Notes: generated by a model from the letters alone, not told the origin. A DNA stretch of 45,167 nucleotides from an uncultured Saprospiraceae bacterium (GCA_937928575.1 CALFWW010000056.1:1-45167), one strand, 5' to 3'. Numbered from the stretch's first letter, positions 16,086 through 25,236 are shown. Numbers and translations are program-made.

Positions 16086-19000
16086 TTAAAAATTAGCATT
16101 TATACCAAAAGAGAAACTTCTAACTACTGGACTTGCTCCTACTTGTAAACCATATGTTGTTGGTCCTAAGTAACCGCCATTTGTAGTTTCTACACCTTCT
16201 GGATTAAAAGAAGTGTAATCATCACCCATGATGTACAATAAGTTGGTAGATGCAACATATACTCTCAAAGAACTAAAGCCGATGTTGTCTAACCAATCAG
16301 GATCGGTATTGTAGCCTAATGTAATATTTCTCAAAGCTAAGTAGGAAGCATCTTGAATCATTGCATCCGTTTCATCTCTGTTACGAGCATAGTGTTGGTT
16401 ATTAGCATCAGCAATTCCATCACCTTCTGAGTCAAAGCTAGACTTCAAAGAACGCCCCCATTGAGAACCGTAGTAAAGTGGGTCAACATTCCATACTTCT
16501 CCACCTTGTGCACCTTGGAACTGCATTCCTAGGTCGAAGTTTTTGAAGGATACAGATGTGTTGAAACCGTAATAAAAGTCAGGTGTGTTATTACCAATTT
16601 TTACTAAATCTCCACCCTCTTCAACTGTTTTTGATGCATCGATTTCTCCATCGCCATTTTGATCTACCACATAGCTGTAACCACTTTCTTGACCTGGAAA
16701 TTCTACCGGATTATTCAATTCACCTAGTGGCACAAATCCTGTCGTTTCTAGTCCCCAGATTTCGCCGATTTCTCCTCCCACATAATTTCTCCAAACTGGG
16801 TGTCTTCCCGATTGACCATAATCTGAACGTGGTAATTCATCCAAGTTTCCTAAATCTGTAATTTCAGTGTTAACAGTTGATACGTTGGCACCGAAATCCC
16901 ATCTTAAATCAGATCTGTTAATTAAGGTTGCTCCTAGATCAAGTTCTAATCCTGAACTTGTAACATCTCCAGAATTCAAGATGATATCTGTGGTTCCTAA
17001 TACCTCAGAAACACTTTGGCTAATTAAGATATCTTCAATATCAGAAGTGTAGTAATCTGCACTTAATCTAATTCTATTTTGAAGGAAACCTAAGTTGATA
17101 CCGTAGTTTGTTTCTGTATTGGTTTGCCAAGTTAAGTCTGCATTTTCAACATCAGAAGGAATTAAAAATCCTGTTCCGAAAATAGTTGATTGTGGATTTA
17201 GTAGACTTAGTGAACTGTAAGCTCCTAAGAAAGAAGTCGTACCTAATGATCCTGTACTGAAACGTAATTTTAAATCACTTACCAACCCATCGTTGTTGAA
17301 AAATGCTTCATTGTGAACATTCCAACCTAATGAGAATGCAGGGAATGTTTCAAATCTGTTGTTTTTTCCAAATCGAGAATCACCATCTCTTCTTAATGAA
17401 ACAGATGCTAAGTAACGATTGTCAAAAGCATAGTTAATTCTTCCGAAAACACTACGTCTTGCGATCGTTTCGTTTCTTTCTGAAATTGCAATATCAGCTG
17501 GATCAAGTAACGCGAAATTTTGTGGTTGACCGAATGGAATATTGGTACCATCCAAGGCGATTCCATTGATAAAGAAAGTTTGGAATTCCATACCAACAAC
17601 TGCTCCGATATCATGTGCTCCAAAATTTTTAGTATAATTCAAAGTAGTTTCGCTCAATACAGATGATCTTTTCACATCTGTTTGATCCATAAATGTTTGG
17701 GTACTACGTGCTCTTGAATCAAACTCTAATCCTCTCCAGTGATAGTCTCTTGTATCTCTCATATCACCACCAAGTACTGTTTTGATATCTAATCCATCTA
17801 TAATTTCATATTGTAAGTAAGTGCTTACATTTCCAAATAACGTTTTTTGCCATCTGTCAACATTGTCCAATTTTGTAGCAGGTCCTGCATCTCCAGATCC
17901 ACCAATTCCATTCCCACTTCTTCCGTAGTGCCAGTCTTGCGCAGTCATCCCAGGCTCCAACGTGCTAATGCTGTTATTAAAAGGCGCATCTGATCCTCCT
18001 CTATAACCTGAATCAAATGGAGAAAGTCCTAATGCTACTGCTTGATCATTCAAATCTTGTACGAACTGAATAGATGCTGCAGTGTGGTAAACTGGGTGAA
18101 CACTATAAGCTCTTAGTAAATCTCTCATATCATGTCCAACGATATCTCTATCACCAAGGAAACCGTTGATGTTTAATCCAGTTTTGAATTTTCTACCGAT
18201 CTTTGCATCTAGATTTAGACGTGCATTGTATCTCTCAAATGCTTGTGTACGAACGACTCCTTTGGTATTGAGGTATCCGACTGAAGCAAAATAATTGATA
18301 TCATCTGTTCCTCCACTGATACTCAAGTTGTGATTCATGCTATTTCCAGTTTGGAATAACCAATCTTCTACAGATTGAACATCTGGAGAATTTCTAAAAG
18401 CATTTCTTCTGTAATTAAATACCTCTTGACCTGGCGTAACAATTATTTCGTTACCATCATCATCTTCCTCTGTAACATCAAAGACAGAATAATCGACATT
18501 TCCTGCTGCTTCTTGCTCGTCCATTGATCTAGCCATATCAGCTGCATTGGGATTAATATTATCTCTGACATATCTTTGTGATGTGCTAATGTATGCGTTG
18601 TATCCAACTGTTGGTACACCTGATTTTCCTCTTTTGGTTGTTACTAAAACAACTCCATTTGCACCTCGAGAACCATAGATAGCTGCAGAAGCTGCATCTT
18701 TTAGTACTTCAATACTTTCAATATCATTTGGGTTGACAGTAGCTAGACTTCCAGAAATCGGATAACCATCTACTACGATTAGTGGGTTAGAATCTCCCGA
18801 GATTGAAGAAGCCGCTCTAATCTGAATTTTTGGATCCGCACCAGGAGCACCGTCTTGATTTTGAATTAAAACACCGGACAATTTACCTGCCAAAGCATCG
18901 TCTACACGATTGGCTTGTATGGCAGCGACATCCCCACCCTCGAGTTGGGCAATTGCTCCCGTACTGTGAGATTTTTTCCGAGTTCCATATCCAACGACTA

Positions 19001-19331
19001 CGACTTCATCTAAAAGTTCAGCGTCCGTAGACATTGTAAAAGAAATGTTAGATTCAGAACCAACCGTCACCAATTGATCTTGATAACCGATATAGCTTAT
19101 CTTTAGGACTTCACCTTCAGTTGCATTGATGGTGTATTTTCCATCAACATCGGTTATTGTCCCACGATCCGTTCCTTGAACGATAACACTAGCTCCAATC
19201 AAAGGTGAGCCGTCGGAATCTAACAGTTGCCCACTCACACTTTGAGCCTGCATAAACGTGGCACAAAAGAAGATGAGGCAAATTGTAAATGTGGCTTTAA
19301 AGAAAAGCCGTGATTTCATAAATTTGTTCAT
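16086..19331 (-). CDS. susC: SusC/RagA family TonB-dependent outer-membrane transporter
   Basis: This 1081-residue protein has a signal peptide ending near FMQAQS. A carboxypeptidase-regulatory-like domain follows (VSGQLLDSDGSPLIGASV...GKYTI, about residues 31-108), then the SusC signature DEVVVVGYGT at the start of the plug, the plug itself (LIVVDGYPI, IESIEVLKDAASAAIYGSRG) and a long beta-barrel ending in aromatic SFGINANF. It forms the energy-dependent importer with SusD, here predicted for alginate oligosaccharides. It is encoded 90 bp below the regulator gene. That gap contains no strong terminator, so it may be transcribed with the regulator or from its own promoter. Confidence 0.96.
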   Translation of the reverse strand: MNKFMKSRLFFKATFTICLIFFCATFMQAQSVSGQLLDSDGSPLIGASVIVQGTDRGTITDVDGKYTINATEGEVLKISYIGYQDQLVTVGSESNISFTMSTDAELLDEVVVVGYGTRKKSHSTGAIAQLEGGDVAAIQANRVDDALAGKLSGVLIQNQDGAPGADPKIQIRAASSISGDSNPLIVVDGYPISGSLATVNPNDIESIEVLKDAASAAIYGSRGANGVVLVTTKRGKSGVPTVGYNAYISTSQRYVRDNINPNAADMARSMDEQEAAGNVDYSVFDVTEEDDDGNEIIVTPGQEVFNYRRNAFRNSPDVQSVEDWLFQTGNSMNHNLSISGGTDDINYFASVGYLNTKGVVRTQAFERYNARLNLDAKIGRKFKTGLNINGFLGDRDIVGHDMRDLLRAYSVHPVYHTAASIQFVQDLNDQAVALGLSPFDSGYRGGSDAPFNNSISTLEPGMTAQDWHYGRSGNGIGGSGDAGPATKLDNVDRWQKTLFGNVSTYLQYEIIDGLDIKTVLGGDMRDTRDYHWRGLEFDSRARSTQTFMDQTDVKRSSVLSETTLNYTKNFGAHDIGAVVGMEFQTFFINGIALDGTNIPFGQPQNFALLDPADIAISERNETIARRSVFGRINYAFDNRYLASVSLRRDGDSRFGKNNRFETFPAFSLGWNVHNEAFFNNDGLVSDLKLRFSTGSLGTTSFLGAYSSLSLLNPQSTIFGTGFLIPSDVENADLTWQTNTETNYGINLGFLQNRIRLSADYYTSDIEDILISQSVSEVLGTTDIILNSGDVTSSGLELDLGATLINRSDLRWDFGANVSTVNTEITDLGNLDELPRSDYGQSGRHPVWRNYVGGEIGEIWGLETTGFVPLGELNNPVEFPGQESGYSYVVDQNGDGEIDASKTVEEGGDLVKIGNNTPDFYYGFNTSVSFKNFDLGMQFQGAQGGEVWNVDPLYYGSQWGRSLKSSFDSEGDGIADANNQHYARNRDETDAMIQDASYLALRNITLGYNTDPDWLDNIGFSSLRVYVASTNLLYIMGDDYTSFNPEGVETTNGGYLGPTTYGLQVGASPVVRSFSFGINANF

Positions 19332-19421
19332 AATTGCTTAAAGTTTTTTCATTAGTTAACAAGTTTTAATTAATAGAGCATGTCGCTACATCCTCTCATT
19401 ATATTTAATCATGTTCGGGGG

Positions 19422-20120
19422 TTAATAATTTATGCTAAAGTCTTTTATATCATTTAAATGTAAGGTCATAGCGTCTAATGCTCCTTCTGGGTCCTGTTCA
19501 GAAATTTTATTTAAAATGTCTTGATGTTCAAGAATCGTTTTTTCATTGTTATCCTTATTACAAACTTTTAGATTGATAAAGCTCTTCACTATATCTGGTG
19601 TAATAATCATCATTAACGATTTGAGCACTGAATTTTTACTTGCTTCAGCTATTTTGATATGAAACAATAAATCTTCTTCTACAGCAGTATGACCACTTCT
19701 TAATTTTTCTTCATATAGATTTAAAGCGTTACTCATTTGAACCAGATCGTCTTTGGTTCGGTTGATTGCGGCGAGTCTTGCTGCTTCTCTTTCAAGCAGT
19801 ATCCTAGTATCAACTAAAGATTTGAAATCTGAATTCTCTAGGTGTAGCACATCCGTTATCAATCCCTCTAGCGCAACTATTCCAATTCCTGTGACCAGTG
19901 TACCACTTTGAGGTACTACTTTAACGATTCCATAGAATTGTAATTTATTGATAGCCTCTCTGACTTGTCCGCGACTAACTCCAAGATGTTCAGCTAATTT
20001 TCTTTCTGGTGGAAGCTTTTCTCCAGGCTTTATTGTGCCCGAAATAATCAGTTTTCGAATCTGTTTGATGATGAGATCAACAGGATTATCCACCTTGATT
20101 TTGTTCAAATTTTCAAGCAT
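19422..20120 (-). CDS. FadR-type GntR family transcriptional regulator of the alginate locus
   Basis: The protein is about 232 residues from the ATG at 20120. The open frame reaches 20204, but those 28 extra codons are the translated operator repeats (VNQFLVNQL), so the internal start is preferred. The N-terminal winged helix spans IIKQIRKLIISGTIKPGEKLPPERKLAEHLGVSRGQVREAI with the wing at VPQSGTLVTG. The C-terminal all-helical FCD effector domain includes RILLEREAARLAA and EEDLLFHIKIAEASKN. Regulators of this type control uronate genes and are usually released by KDG, KDPG or a related intermediate. The three palindromes directly upstream suggest self-regulation and probably control of the genes below. 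It is first in the cluster. Ligand identity is inferred. Confidence 0.9.
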   Translation of the reverse strand: MLENLNKIKVDNPVDLIIKQIRKLIISGTIKPGEKLPPERKLAEHLGVSRGQVREAINKLQFYGIVKVVPQSGTLVTGIGIVALEGLITDVLHLENSDFKSLVDTRILLEREAARLAAINRTKDDLVQMSNALNLYEEKLRSGHTAVEEDLLFHIKIAEASKNSVLKSLMMIITPDIVKSFINLKVCNKDNNEKTILEHQDILNKISEQDPEGALDAMTLHLNDIKDFSINY

Positions 20121-20135
20121 AGTTTTTCGTTTTAA

Positions 20136-20177
20136 TTGGTTGACCAAAAATTGGTTGACCAGTTTTTGGTCAACCAA
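20136..20177. promoter_or_regulatory. Triple operator: three 12-bp palindromes at 15-bp spacing
   Basis: Three sites start at 20136 (ttggttgaccaa), 20151 (ttggttgaccag) and 20166 (ttggtcaaccaa). They match the palindrome TTGGT-n2-ACCAA, the general form of FadR-family GntR operators, and are phased exactly 15 bp apart. They lie 16 to 57 bp upstream of the preferred regulator start. A weak Bacteroidota -7-like element (CATATTTG on the minus strand, 20182-20175) overlaps the distal site, so occupancy could block transcription. This is strong sequence evidence for an operator cluster; the binding protein is inferred to be the adjacent regulator. Confidence 0.82.
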
Positions 20178-20178
20178 A

Positions 20179-20206
20179 TATGATAAATTATTTTGTTTTA
20201 TCATAA
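20179..20206. promoter_or_regulatory. Dyad next to the operator cluster
   Basis: The arms tatgataaa and tttatcata form a perfect 9-bp inverted repeat with a short AT-rich spacer, abutting the upstream edge of the operator triplet. It may be a binding site for a second regulator or part of the promoter region of the regulator gene. Nothing in the sequence identifies the protein. Confidence 0.35.
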
Positions 20207-20327
20207 CAGATTGAAATTTTATTTCATATTTTGAACAATTTCATATCATCTAATAAGTTGATGTATATGACCATTATTTATCCTACTTAAAAAAATCGTT
20301 GAAAAGACGAGGAATCAATCAAAACTC

Positions 20328-20750
20328 ATGGCTCAACATAGAGATAAACTATCCATTTTCATCATGATCTGCTTTGTCATATTTGGAATCTTAGGAGTAA
20401 GGAAAAGCATTATGCAAAGGACACAAGAGCAAGATTTAATGGCGTCTTTTAAAATTACAGAAGGGAGTTTTGTGGATTGTGGTGTTGGTAAAGCCGCAGA
20501 CTTCGGACAATATTCTTTTGTCTTGAACGACAAAGTTTATCAAAGTTCTTTTCAGGTAGATAAATTTTGTTTCCAACTTACGGAACCATTATGTACCGAA
20601 TTGAAAAAATATAAATTCCCGATCGCCTACCATCCTGGAAATCCTGATTTAAATGCGATGTTGTTGTCGAAGAGGGATTATGGTAAGTATCGTGTTATAA
20701 GATCGGACAGCCTAAGTGAAGTTTTTGAACGGTATTTTGATTGTCGGTAG
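20328..20750 (+). CDS. Small membrane-anchored protein of unknown function
   Basis: The protein has 140 residues. Residues about 9-25 (LSIFIMICFVIFGILGV) form one hydrophobic segment, most likely an N-terminal anchor. The rest is soluble, with EGSFVDCGVGKAADFGQYSFV and three further Cys residues including the penultimate position (DCR-stop). The pattern (short transmembrane segment, then a small beta-rich domain with YxxxF and FPIAYHPGNP) recalls small DUF3592-like proteins, but I cannot assign a family. It is the only plus-strand gene between the alginate locus and the sulfur cluster, transcribed away from the regulator. Confidence 0.7.
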   Translation: MAQHRDKLSIFIMICFVIFGILGVRKSIMQRTQEQDLMASFKITEGSFVDCGVGKAADFGQYSFVLNDKVYQSSFQVDKFCFQLTEPLCTELKKYKFPIAYHPGNPDLNAMLLSKRDYGKYRVIRSDSLSEVFERYFDCR

Positions 20751-20765
20751 TTTGGAGAATGAAGC

Positions 20766-20897
20766 GTGTAAAGTGGCTTCACTTCTTAACAAACTACTGT
20801 CAGAGATATCGAAATTTATCATTATTTCTTGAATTCTCTGAATCTATTCATTTAAAAGAGAAGCCACTTTGCACTTTAAACTTTTGCACTTTACACT
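20766..20897. repeat. Imperfect inverted repeat after the small membrane protein gene
   Basis: Arm gtgtaaagtggctt (20766-20779) pairs with aagccactttgcac (20861-20874) at 13 of 14 positions. A third copy of the motif (cactttacac, 20888-20897) can also pair with the first arm. It lies between convergent genes and may act as a terminator or be a remnant of a small dispersed palindrome. Confidence 0.5.
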
Positions 20898-20904
20898 ACT
20901 AAAG

Positions 20905-21318
20905 TTAATGTGGCAACTTAGAACGCAAAGCACCGTAAAACAAAGCGCCTAACAATGCACTTGCAATAATTACTAAGACGATCAAATTTCCTTGACCTAC
21001 TAATGTGTATAACGGACCGGGACAAGCCCCCGTCATCGCCCAACCTAATCCAAAGCAAGTACCACCTAAGATACTGGCAATATATGTTTTGGGTTTGTCC
21101 GCAAATTGAATGATATCACCATCGGCATTTTTCATTTTCCTGGACTTGATGAACTGATGCAATATCGCTCCTACTACTACCGCTACTCCGATGATGCCAT
21201 ACATATGAAAACTTTGGAACCGAAACATTTCTTGGATTCTAAACCAAGAGACTGCTTCTGATTTGGTCATGACAATTCCAAAAAGGATACCTACAAATAA
21301 AAACTTTATTAAACGCAT
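20905..21318 (-). CDS. YeeE/YedE-type sulfur transporter half (DUF6691-like)
   Basis: The protein is about 137 residues from the ATG at 21318. The longer open frame to 21366 would overlap the upstream gene and adds an atypical non-membrane leader. It has four hydrophobic segments: MRLIKFLFVGILFGIVM, MYGIIGVAVVVGAIL, YIASILGGTCFGLGWAMTGACPGPLY and IVLVIIASALLGALFYGAL. The Cys-containing GACPGP motif matches the C-terminal half of YeeE/YedE thiosulfate-uptake proteins. It follows the other half-gene by 16 bp, so the two half-size proteins probably form one transporter for thiosulfate or another sulfur species. Confidence 0.85.
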   Translation of the reverse strand: MRLIKFLFVGILFGIVMTKSEAVSWFRIQEMFRFQSFHMYGIIGVAVVVGAILHQFIKSRKMKNADGDIIQFADKPKTYIASILGGTCFGLGWAMTGACPGPLYTLVGQGNLIVLVIIASALLGALFYGALRSKLPH

Positions 21319-21334
21319 TTGTATTGTTTTAAAC

Positions 21335-21922
21335 TTAAAGTGAAAGAATAATTGGCAATAAAACAAAAGTCATTAAAAGACCACCGATGAAAAATCCAAT
21401 GACCGCAACCAATGATGGCATCTGCAAATTGGACAATCCTGTAATCGCATGTCCCGATGTACAACCGCCAGCATATCGAGTTCCGAATCCAATTAGGAAT
21501 CCACCTAGCACCATGATTAACAATCCTTTTACGGACATTAAGTTTTCAAAATTTAATAAGTCGTGTGGTATGAATCCCATTCCTTCTGCTGTTGTCGTGG
21601 GTGTTTTTATCCCCATCGCATTGAGATCTGCTATTGTTGCAGCTGATATTTGTACTGGTACTGGACTTGCTAATAAGCTCACTCCTATTCCTCCGCCAAT
21701 GATTCCACCTATAACAAAAGTCAGTAACCAATCGTGCTTTTTCCAATCGTAATTAAAGTATTCGATTTTTTTGCCTGCCCCACCGATCGCACAAATAGCT
21801 TGAAAGGAAGAGGATACACCGAACTTTTGTCCTAGGTAAATAAGTAGGAACATCACAAAAGCAATCATGAATCCGGAGATCGACCAATGCCAAGGTTGAC
21901 TGATAAATTCTATTATACTCAT
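21335..21922 (-). CDS. YeeE/YedE family (thiosulfate/sulfur) transporter half
   Basis: This 195-residue membrane protein has about five hydrophobic segments. The motif GFGTRYAGGCTSGHAITGLS (about residues 145-164) contains the conserved Cys of the YeeE/YedE sulfur-transport domain. An upstream Cys (FQAICAIGGAG) is also typical. In this family the cysteines pass thiosulfate through the membrane. The gene precedes its partner half and follows a rhodanese gene by 63 bp, which supports a sulfane-sulfur role. Confidence 0.88.
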   Translation of the reverse strand: MSIIEFISQPWHWSISGFMIAFVMFLLIYLGQKFGVSSSFQAICAIGGAGKKIEYFNYDWKKHDWLLTFVIGGIIGGGIGVSLLASPVPVQISAATIADLNAMGIKTPTTTAEGMGFIPHDLLNFENLMSVKGLLIMVLGGFLIGFGTRYAGGCTSGHAITGLSNLQMPSLVAVIGFFIGGLLMTFVLLPIILSL

Positions 21923-21985
21923 TATATTTATTTTTTAATTTTATAGTTGTCCATCGCAGTGGTCAAAAAAGCGACAGCGGTCGAA

Positions 21986-22351
21986 TCAAAACATTTTTTC
22001 CCACAACACATATCCACCATCCAAATTATAAATCTTATCCTTATCAAATCCTCCATTTCTCATCAATGTACAAGCTCGAATACTTCTACGACCTGTGCGA
22101 CAATAGACAAAAATAACAGCAGACTTTGAAAGTTGTTCTATTTCATCCCAAAAAGTGTCCGCCAAATAACTGATGTTGATCGCACCATTGATGTGGCTAT
22201 TTGCAAATTCATAATTGGTTCGGCAATCTACAATAATTACATTCTTTGTACTATTTATTTTTTCCTGAAACGCTTTTGGTTCTAGGTTATTGAGTTGAGA
22301 TTTTAGCAAACGCCAACGAGAAGTTTTGCAAGATTGATCTCTATTTTCCAT
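21986..22351 (-). CDS. Rhodanese-like single-domain sulfurtransferase
   Basis: This 121-residue cytoplasmic protein has a full rhodanese fold: VIIVDCRTNYEFANSHINGAIN (the CH2A-like segment), then the active-site loop FVYCRTGRRSIRA, where the Cys of CRTGRR would carry the persulfide, and a C-terminal NLDGGYVLW. The basic loop suggests preference for an oxyanion donor such as thiosulfate. Its ATG overlaps the stop of the molybdoenzyme gene by one base (TAATG), so translation is coupled. It would move sulfane sulfur between the transporter and the molybdoenzyme. Confidence 0.92.
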   Translation of the reverse strand: MENRDQSCKTSRWRLLKSQLNNLEPKAFQEKINSTKNVIIVDCRTNYEFANSHINGAINISYLADTFWDEIEQLSKSAVIFVYCRTGRRSIRACTLMRNGGFDKDKIYNLDGGYVLWEKMF

Positions 22352-25236
22352 TAACTATCTTTTAGACCACCATTTTCAGCAACTCGATCAAGATAATATA
22401 CATCATCAACTGGACGCACGGGTCGCTTAAACCAAAGCGGTCTTCTCAAATTATCCGGACCTGGTGCTGGGCGAGTCATGGCCATCCATTCTTTGTACAT
22501 TTCATGGGATTTATTGGTATCCACGAAAATGTCTCCGTACTTTTCATTGGGACCAGGTCGCTCAATCCTAACTCTTTGATGCCAACAATGCATTCCACTA
22601 ATAGGATCGGGATGAACCGCGTGCGTAATGTTTTGATGCACTCCTCCATCCAGCCAGAATACTCTGGAACTATCTGGGTCCTCCGATTTAAATGGGCGTA
22701 CACCTTGTTTGGTATTCATTTTCCATTTCCCTTTTTCTGGATTTTCGATACTTACGGTGTTCGTTGCCCATCGGTTTCCAGCATCTTGTTGTCTTCTCCA
22801 TCTTCCTAAGTGGTGTGAACAAGCGACCACTCCCGGCTTCATTCCTTGGGTCACCCAAACTTTATCGATGAAATAACCGATGTCTGTATTTAACTTTACA
22901 ATATCTCCTGTTTTGAAATTCCATCTTTTTGCATCATCTGGATGCATCCATATTGGATTACGATTTGAGATTTCCATCAGCCATTTTGCATTTCCAGATC
23001 TAGAGTGAATCAAAGTTGGTAAACGGAATGTTGGCACCAAAACATATTCTCCTTTTTCCTTATCCAATTGATCGTTATGAATATGACTTTTGATGTAAGT
23101 TGGTGTCGAATATTCTGGCCATTTCCAATCGACCATAGTTTGCGAATAAAATTCATTTTTTCGGGAGGGTGTCGGGAAACCAACATACGGTGTTCCTTTA
23201 ATCATCACTCCAATATTTTTCCCATTTTTGGAAATCACACCTGTTTTTTCATCAACTTTCGATCCATCAAGATCTTTTTCAGGTACGATGTTTTCATCTT
23301 TTCTGTAGGATGTTTTTTCTACTTCGAATGCGCCATATTTTCTCATGTAATCGAGTTCGGTCAACCCTTCTTTCTTGGCAGCTTCAGGTAATCCTTTTGT
23401 ATTTTCGAAGATATATTGATAGTATTCGTCAATGGTAATTTTCTCACCAGGACGATATGGTGATTCAAAATGTTTGCGAATGCCCATACTTCCATCAGGA
23501 TCAATTCTCCAACTTAATTCAATCCAAAATTCATCTTCTTCCCAAACTTCCCCAGGATTTACTTCGTAAGTGAATTCAAATTCTTTCCCCATTCTTCTTG
23601 CTGCTTCACGTAATACTGGTTGACGGAAAGCAATCCACATTCCAGAGTGCGTGGCGTAACTATTGAGGTCATGTCGTTCGGGGGCGTGCCCCATTGGCAA
23701 TACATAATCTGCAAAGAAAGCGGTCTCATTCCAAGTTGGTGTCATCGCAGCGTGCAACCCAAAAAGATCTTCGTCGAGATAAGTTTCCATCCAAGTAAAT
23801 CCATCTGGATAGGTCCACACAGGATTGAAAACTCTCGAGAAATATACATCCATTTTTCCACGTCCTTCTTTCAAAAAATGTGGTAATAGAAAGCTCATTT
23901 CAAACATGGACATTGGAAATTCATCTGGGAAATGTAAATCATTCCAAAATTTCTGTGCTGGTGGTGTGTCGAAAAATTTTGGTTTGAATTTGTTCCATGC
24001 ATTAGGGGATGTTCCCCCAACAGTACCTACACTTCCTGTCAACACACTTAAGAAATGGAGTGCTCTGGATACACACCAACCTCCCAAATTTCCAGCCGCT
24101 GCACTTCTCCAATTGTGTGCAGCAAATCGCTCTCCAGCTTCTCCTATTTTGGTTCCAATTTCTCGGATCATTTCCGCTTTTACGCCAGATTCTTTTTCTG
24201 CAAATTCGGGGGTATAAGCTGCGTATTCTTCTTTTATTTTTTCTATGAAATTTTCAAAAGTTACTTCGAGACCTTCGTGTTTTTTCTCTAAATAGGTTTC
24301 CCAGTTGACCCATTTTTCCATGTAAGCGCGATTGTACAATCCTTCATCCAAGATAATTTTTGCGAATGCCAATAGCACAGCTGCTTCTGTACCAGGATAA
24401 GAAGGCATCCAATAGTCAGACATAGAAGCGGTGTTGGATAAACGTGGGTCCATTGTTGCTAATTTTGCTCCTTTCATCTTTCCTTCTATGATACGTTGTG
24501 CATGTGGATTGAAGTAGTGTCCACTTTCTAGGTGCGCTGAGATTAGCAAAATGAATTTTGCATTCGCATGATCCGGCGACGGTCTGTTATATCCAAACCA
24601 TAAGTTGTATCCAAATCTTGCTCCTGCTGAACAGATATTGGTATGACTATTATGGCCATCTACTCCCCATGCTTGAATAACTCGATTGGCATATCCCTCG
24701 TGCCCTGGTCGGCCAACATGGTAGGCAATTTGATTGTGTCTTTTTTCTTGAATCGCTTTTCTCATTCGAGCAGCAATGGTGTCAAGTATTTCATCCCAAC
24801 TGACTCGTTCCCATTTTCCTTCGCCTCTTTTCCCAACTCTTTTTAGTGGATATAATATTCTATCCGGATCTGTAATCTGATTGATGGTGGCCGGTCCTTT
24901 TGCACAATTTTTTCCTCTACTTCCAGGATGATATGGATTCCCTTCGAATTTTCTTACTTCTCCTTTTTCTTTGTCTACATAAGCGGTCAATCCACATGCA
25001 CTTTCGCAATTGAAACAGGTGGTTGGGACTATGGTGTAGGTTTTCTTTTCTTTTTTCGGCCATGACTTGGCTTCGTACTCTGTCCAGTGGTCCCATTGCT
25101 CCATTGGTGGGAATTCAGTTAGGGTGCCGGGTGGGGTTAAGGATTCAAGGGGTTCGGTTTTATTTGAACTTAAGTTTTTTATTAAGCCTAGTTTTTCGGC
25201 TATTTTTTCTATGGTTGAAGGTTTGTTTTTTCCCAT
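22351..25236 (-). CDS. Molybdopterin oxidoreductase, DMSO reductase superfamily (sulfur-oxyanion type likely)
   Basis: This 961-residue catalytic subunit carries an N-terminal [4Fe-4S] motif C74-x2-C77-x3-C81-x29-C111 (TCFNCESACG, KNCAKG) and the molybdopterin-binding domains. The likely Mo ligand is Cys202 in SHTNICSAGAR. The C-terminal dinucleotide-binding domain includes NPIWMHPDDAKRWNFKTGD. No twin-arginine signal precedes the FeS site, so it probably stays in the cytoplasm, as sulfite-oxidising SoeA-type enzymes do; PsrA/PhsA-like reductases are the alternative. The usual ferredoxin-like and NrfD membrane subunits are not adjacent. Coupling to a rhodanese and YeeE halves suggests thiosulfate, sulfite or polysulfide chemistry. 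The exact substrate cannot be told. Confidence 0.85.
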   Translation of the reverse strand: MGKNKPSTIEKIAEKLGLIKNLSSNKTEPLESLTPPGTLTEFPPMEQWDHWTEYEAKSWPKKEKKTYTIVPTTCFNCESACGLTAYVDKEKGEVRKFEGNPYHPGSRGKNCAKGPATINQITDPDRILYPLKRVGKRGEGKWERVSWDEILDTIAARMRKAIQEKRHNQIAYHVGRPGHEGYANRVIQAWGVDGHNSHTNICSAGARFGYNLWFGYNRPSPDHANAKFILLISAHLESGHYFNPHAQRIIEGKMKGAKLATMDPRLSNTASMSDYWMPSYPGTEAAVLLAFAKIILDEGLYNRAYMEKWVNWETYLEKKHEGLEVTFENFIEKIKEEYAAYTPEFAEKESGVKAEMIREIGTKIGEAGERFAAHNWRSAAAGNLGGWCVSRALHFLSVLTGSVGTVGGTSPNAWNKFKPKFFDTPPAQKFWNDLHFPDEFPMSMFEMSFLLPHFLKEGRGKMDVYFSRVFNPVWTYPDGFTWMETYLDEDLFGLHAAMTPTWNETAFFADYVLPMGHAPERHDLNSYATHSGMWIAFRQPVLREAARRMGKEFEFTYEVNPGEVWEEDEFWIELSWRIDPDGSMGIRKHFESPYRPGEKITIDEYYQYIFENTKGLPEAAKKEGLTELDYMRKYGAFEVEKTSYRKDENIVPEKDLDGSKVDEKTGVISKNGKNIGVMIKGTPYVGFPTPSRKNEFYSQTMVDWKWPEYSTPTYIKSHIHNDQLDKEKGEYVLVPTFRLPTLIHSRSGNAKWLMEISNRNPIWMHPDDAKRWNFKTGDIVKLNTDIGYFIDKVWVTQGMKPGVVACSHHLGRWRRQQDAGNRWATNTVSIENPEKGKWKMNTKQGVRPFKSEDPDSSRVFWLDGGVHQNITHAVHPDPISGMHCWHQRVRIERPGPNEKYGDIFVDTNKSHEMYKEWMAMTRPAPGPDNLRRPLWFKRPVRPVDDVYYLDRVAENGGLKDS

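Noticed and set aside
19350..19365. TTAGTTAACAAG before susC as a fourth operator
   Set aside because: It matches the operator at only about 8 of 12 positions; too weak to call.
20120..20204. Upstream start for the GntR-family regulator
   Set aside because: The extra 28 codons translate the operator palindromes and precede the normal family N-terminus.
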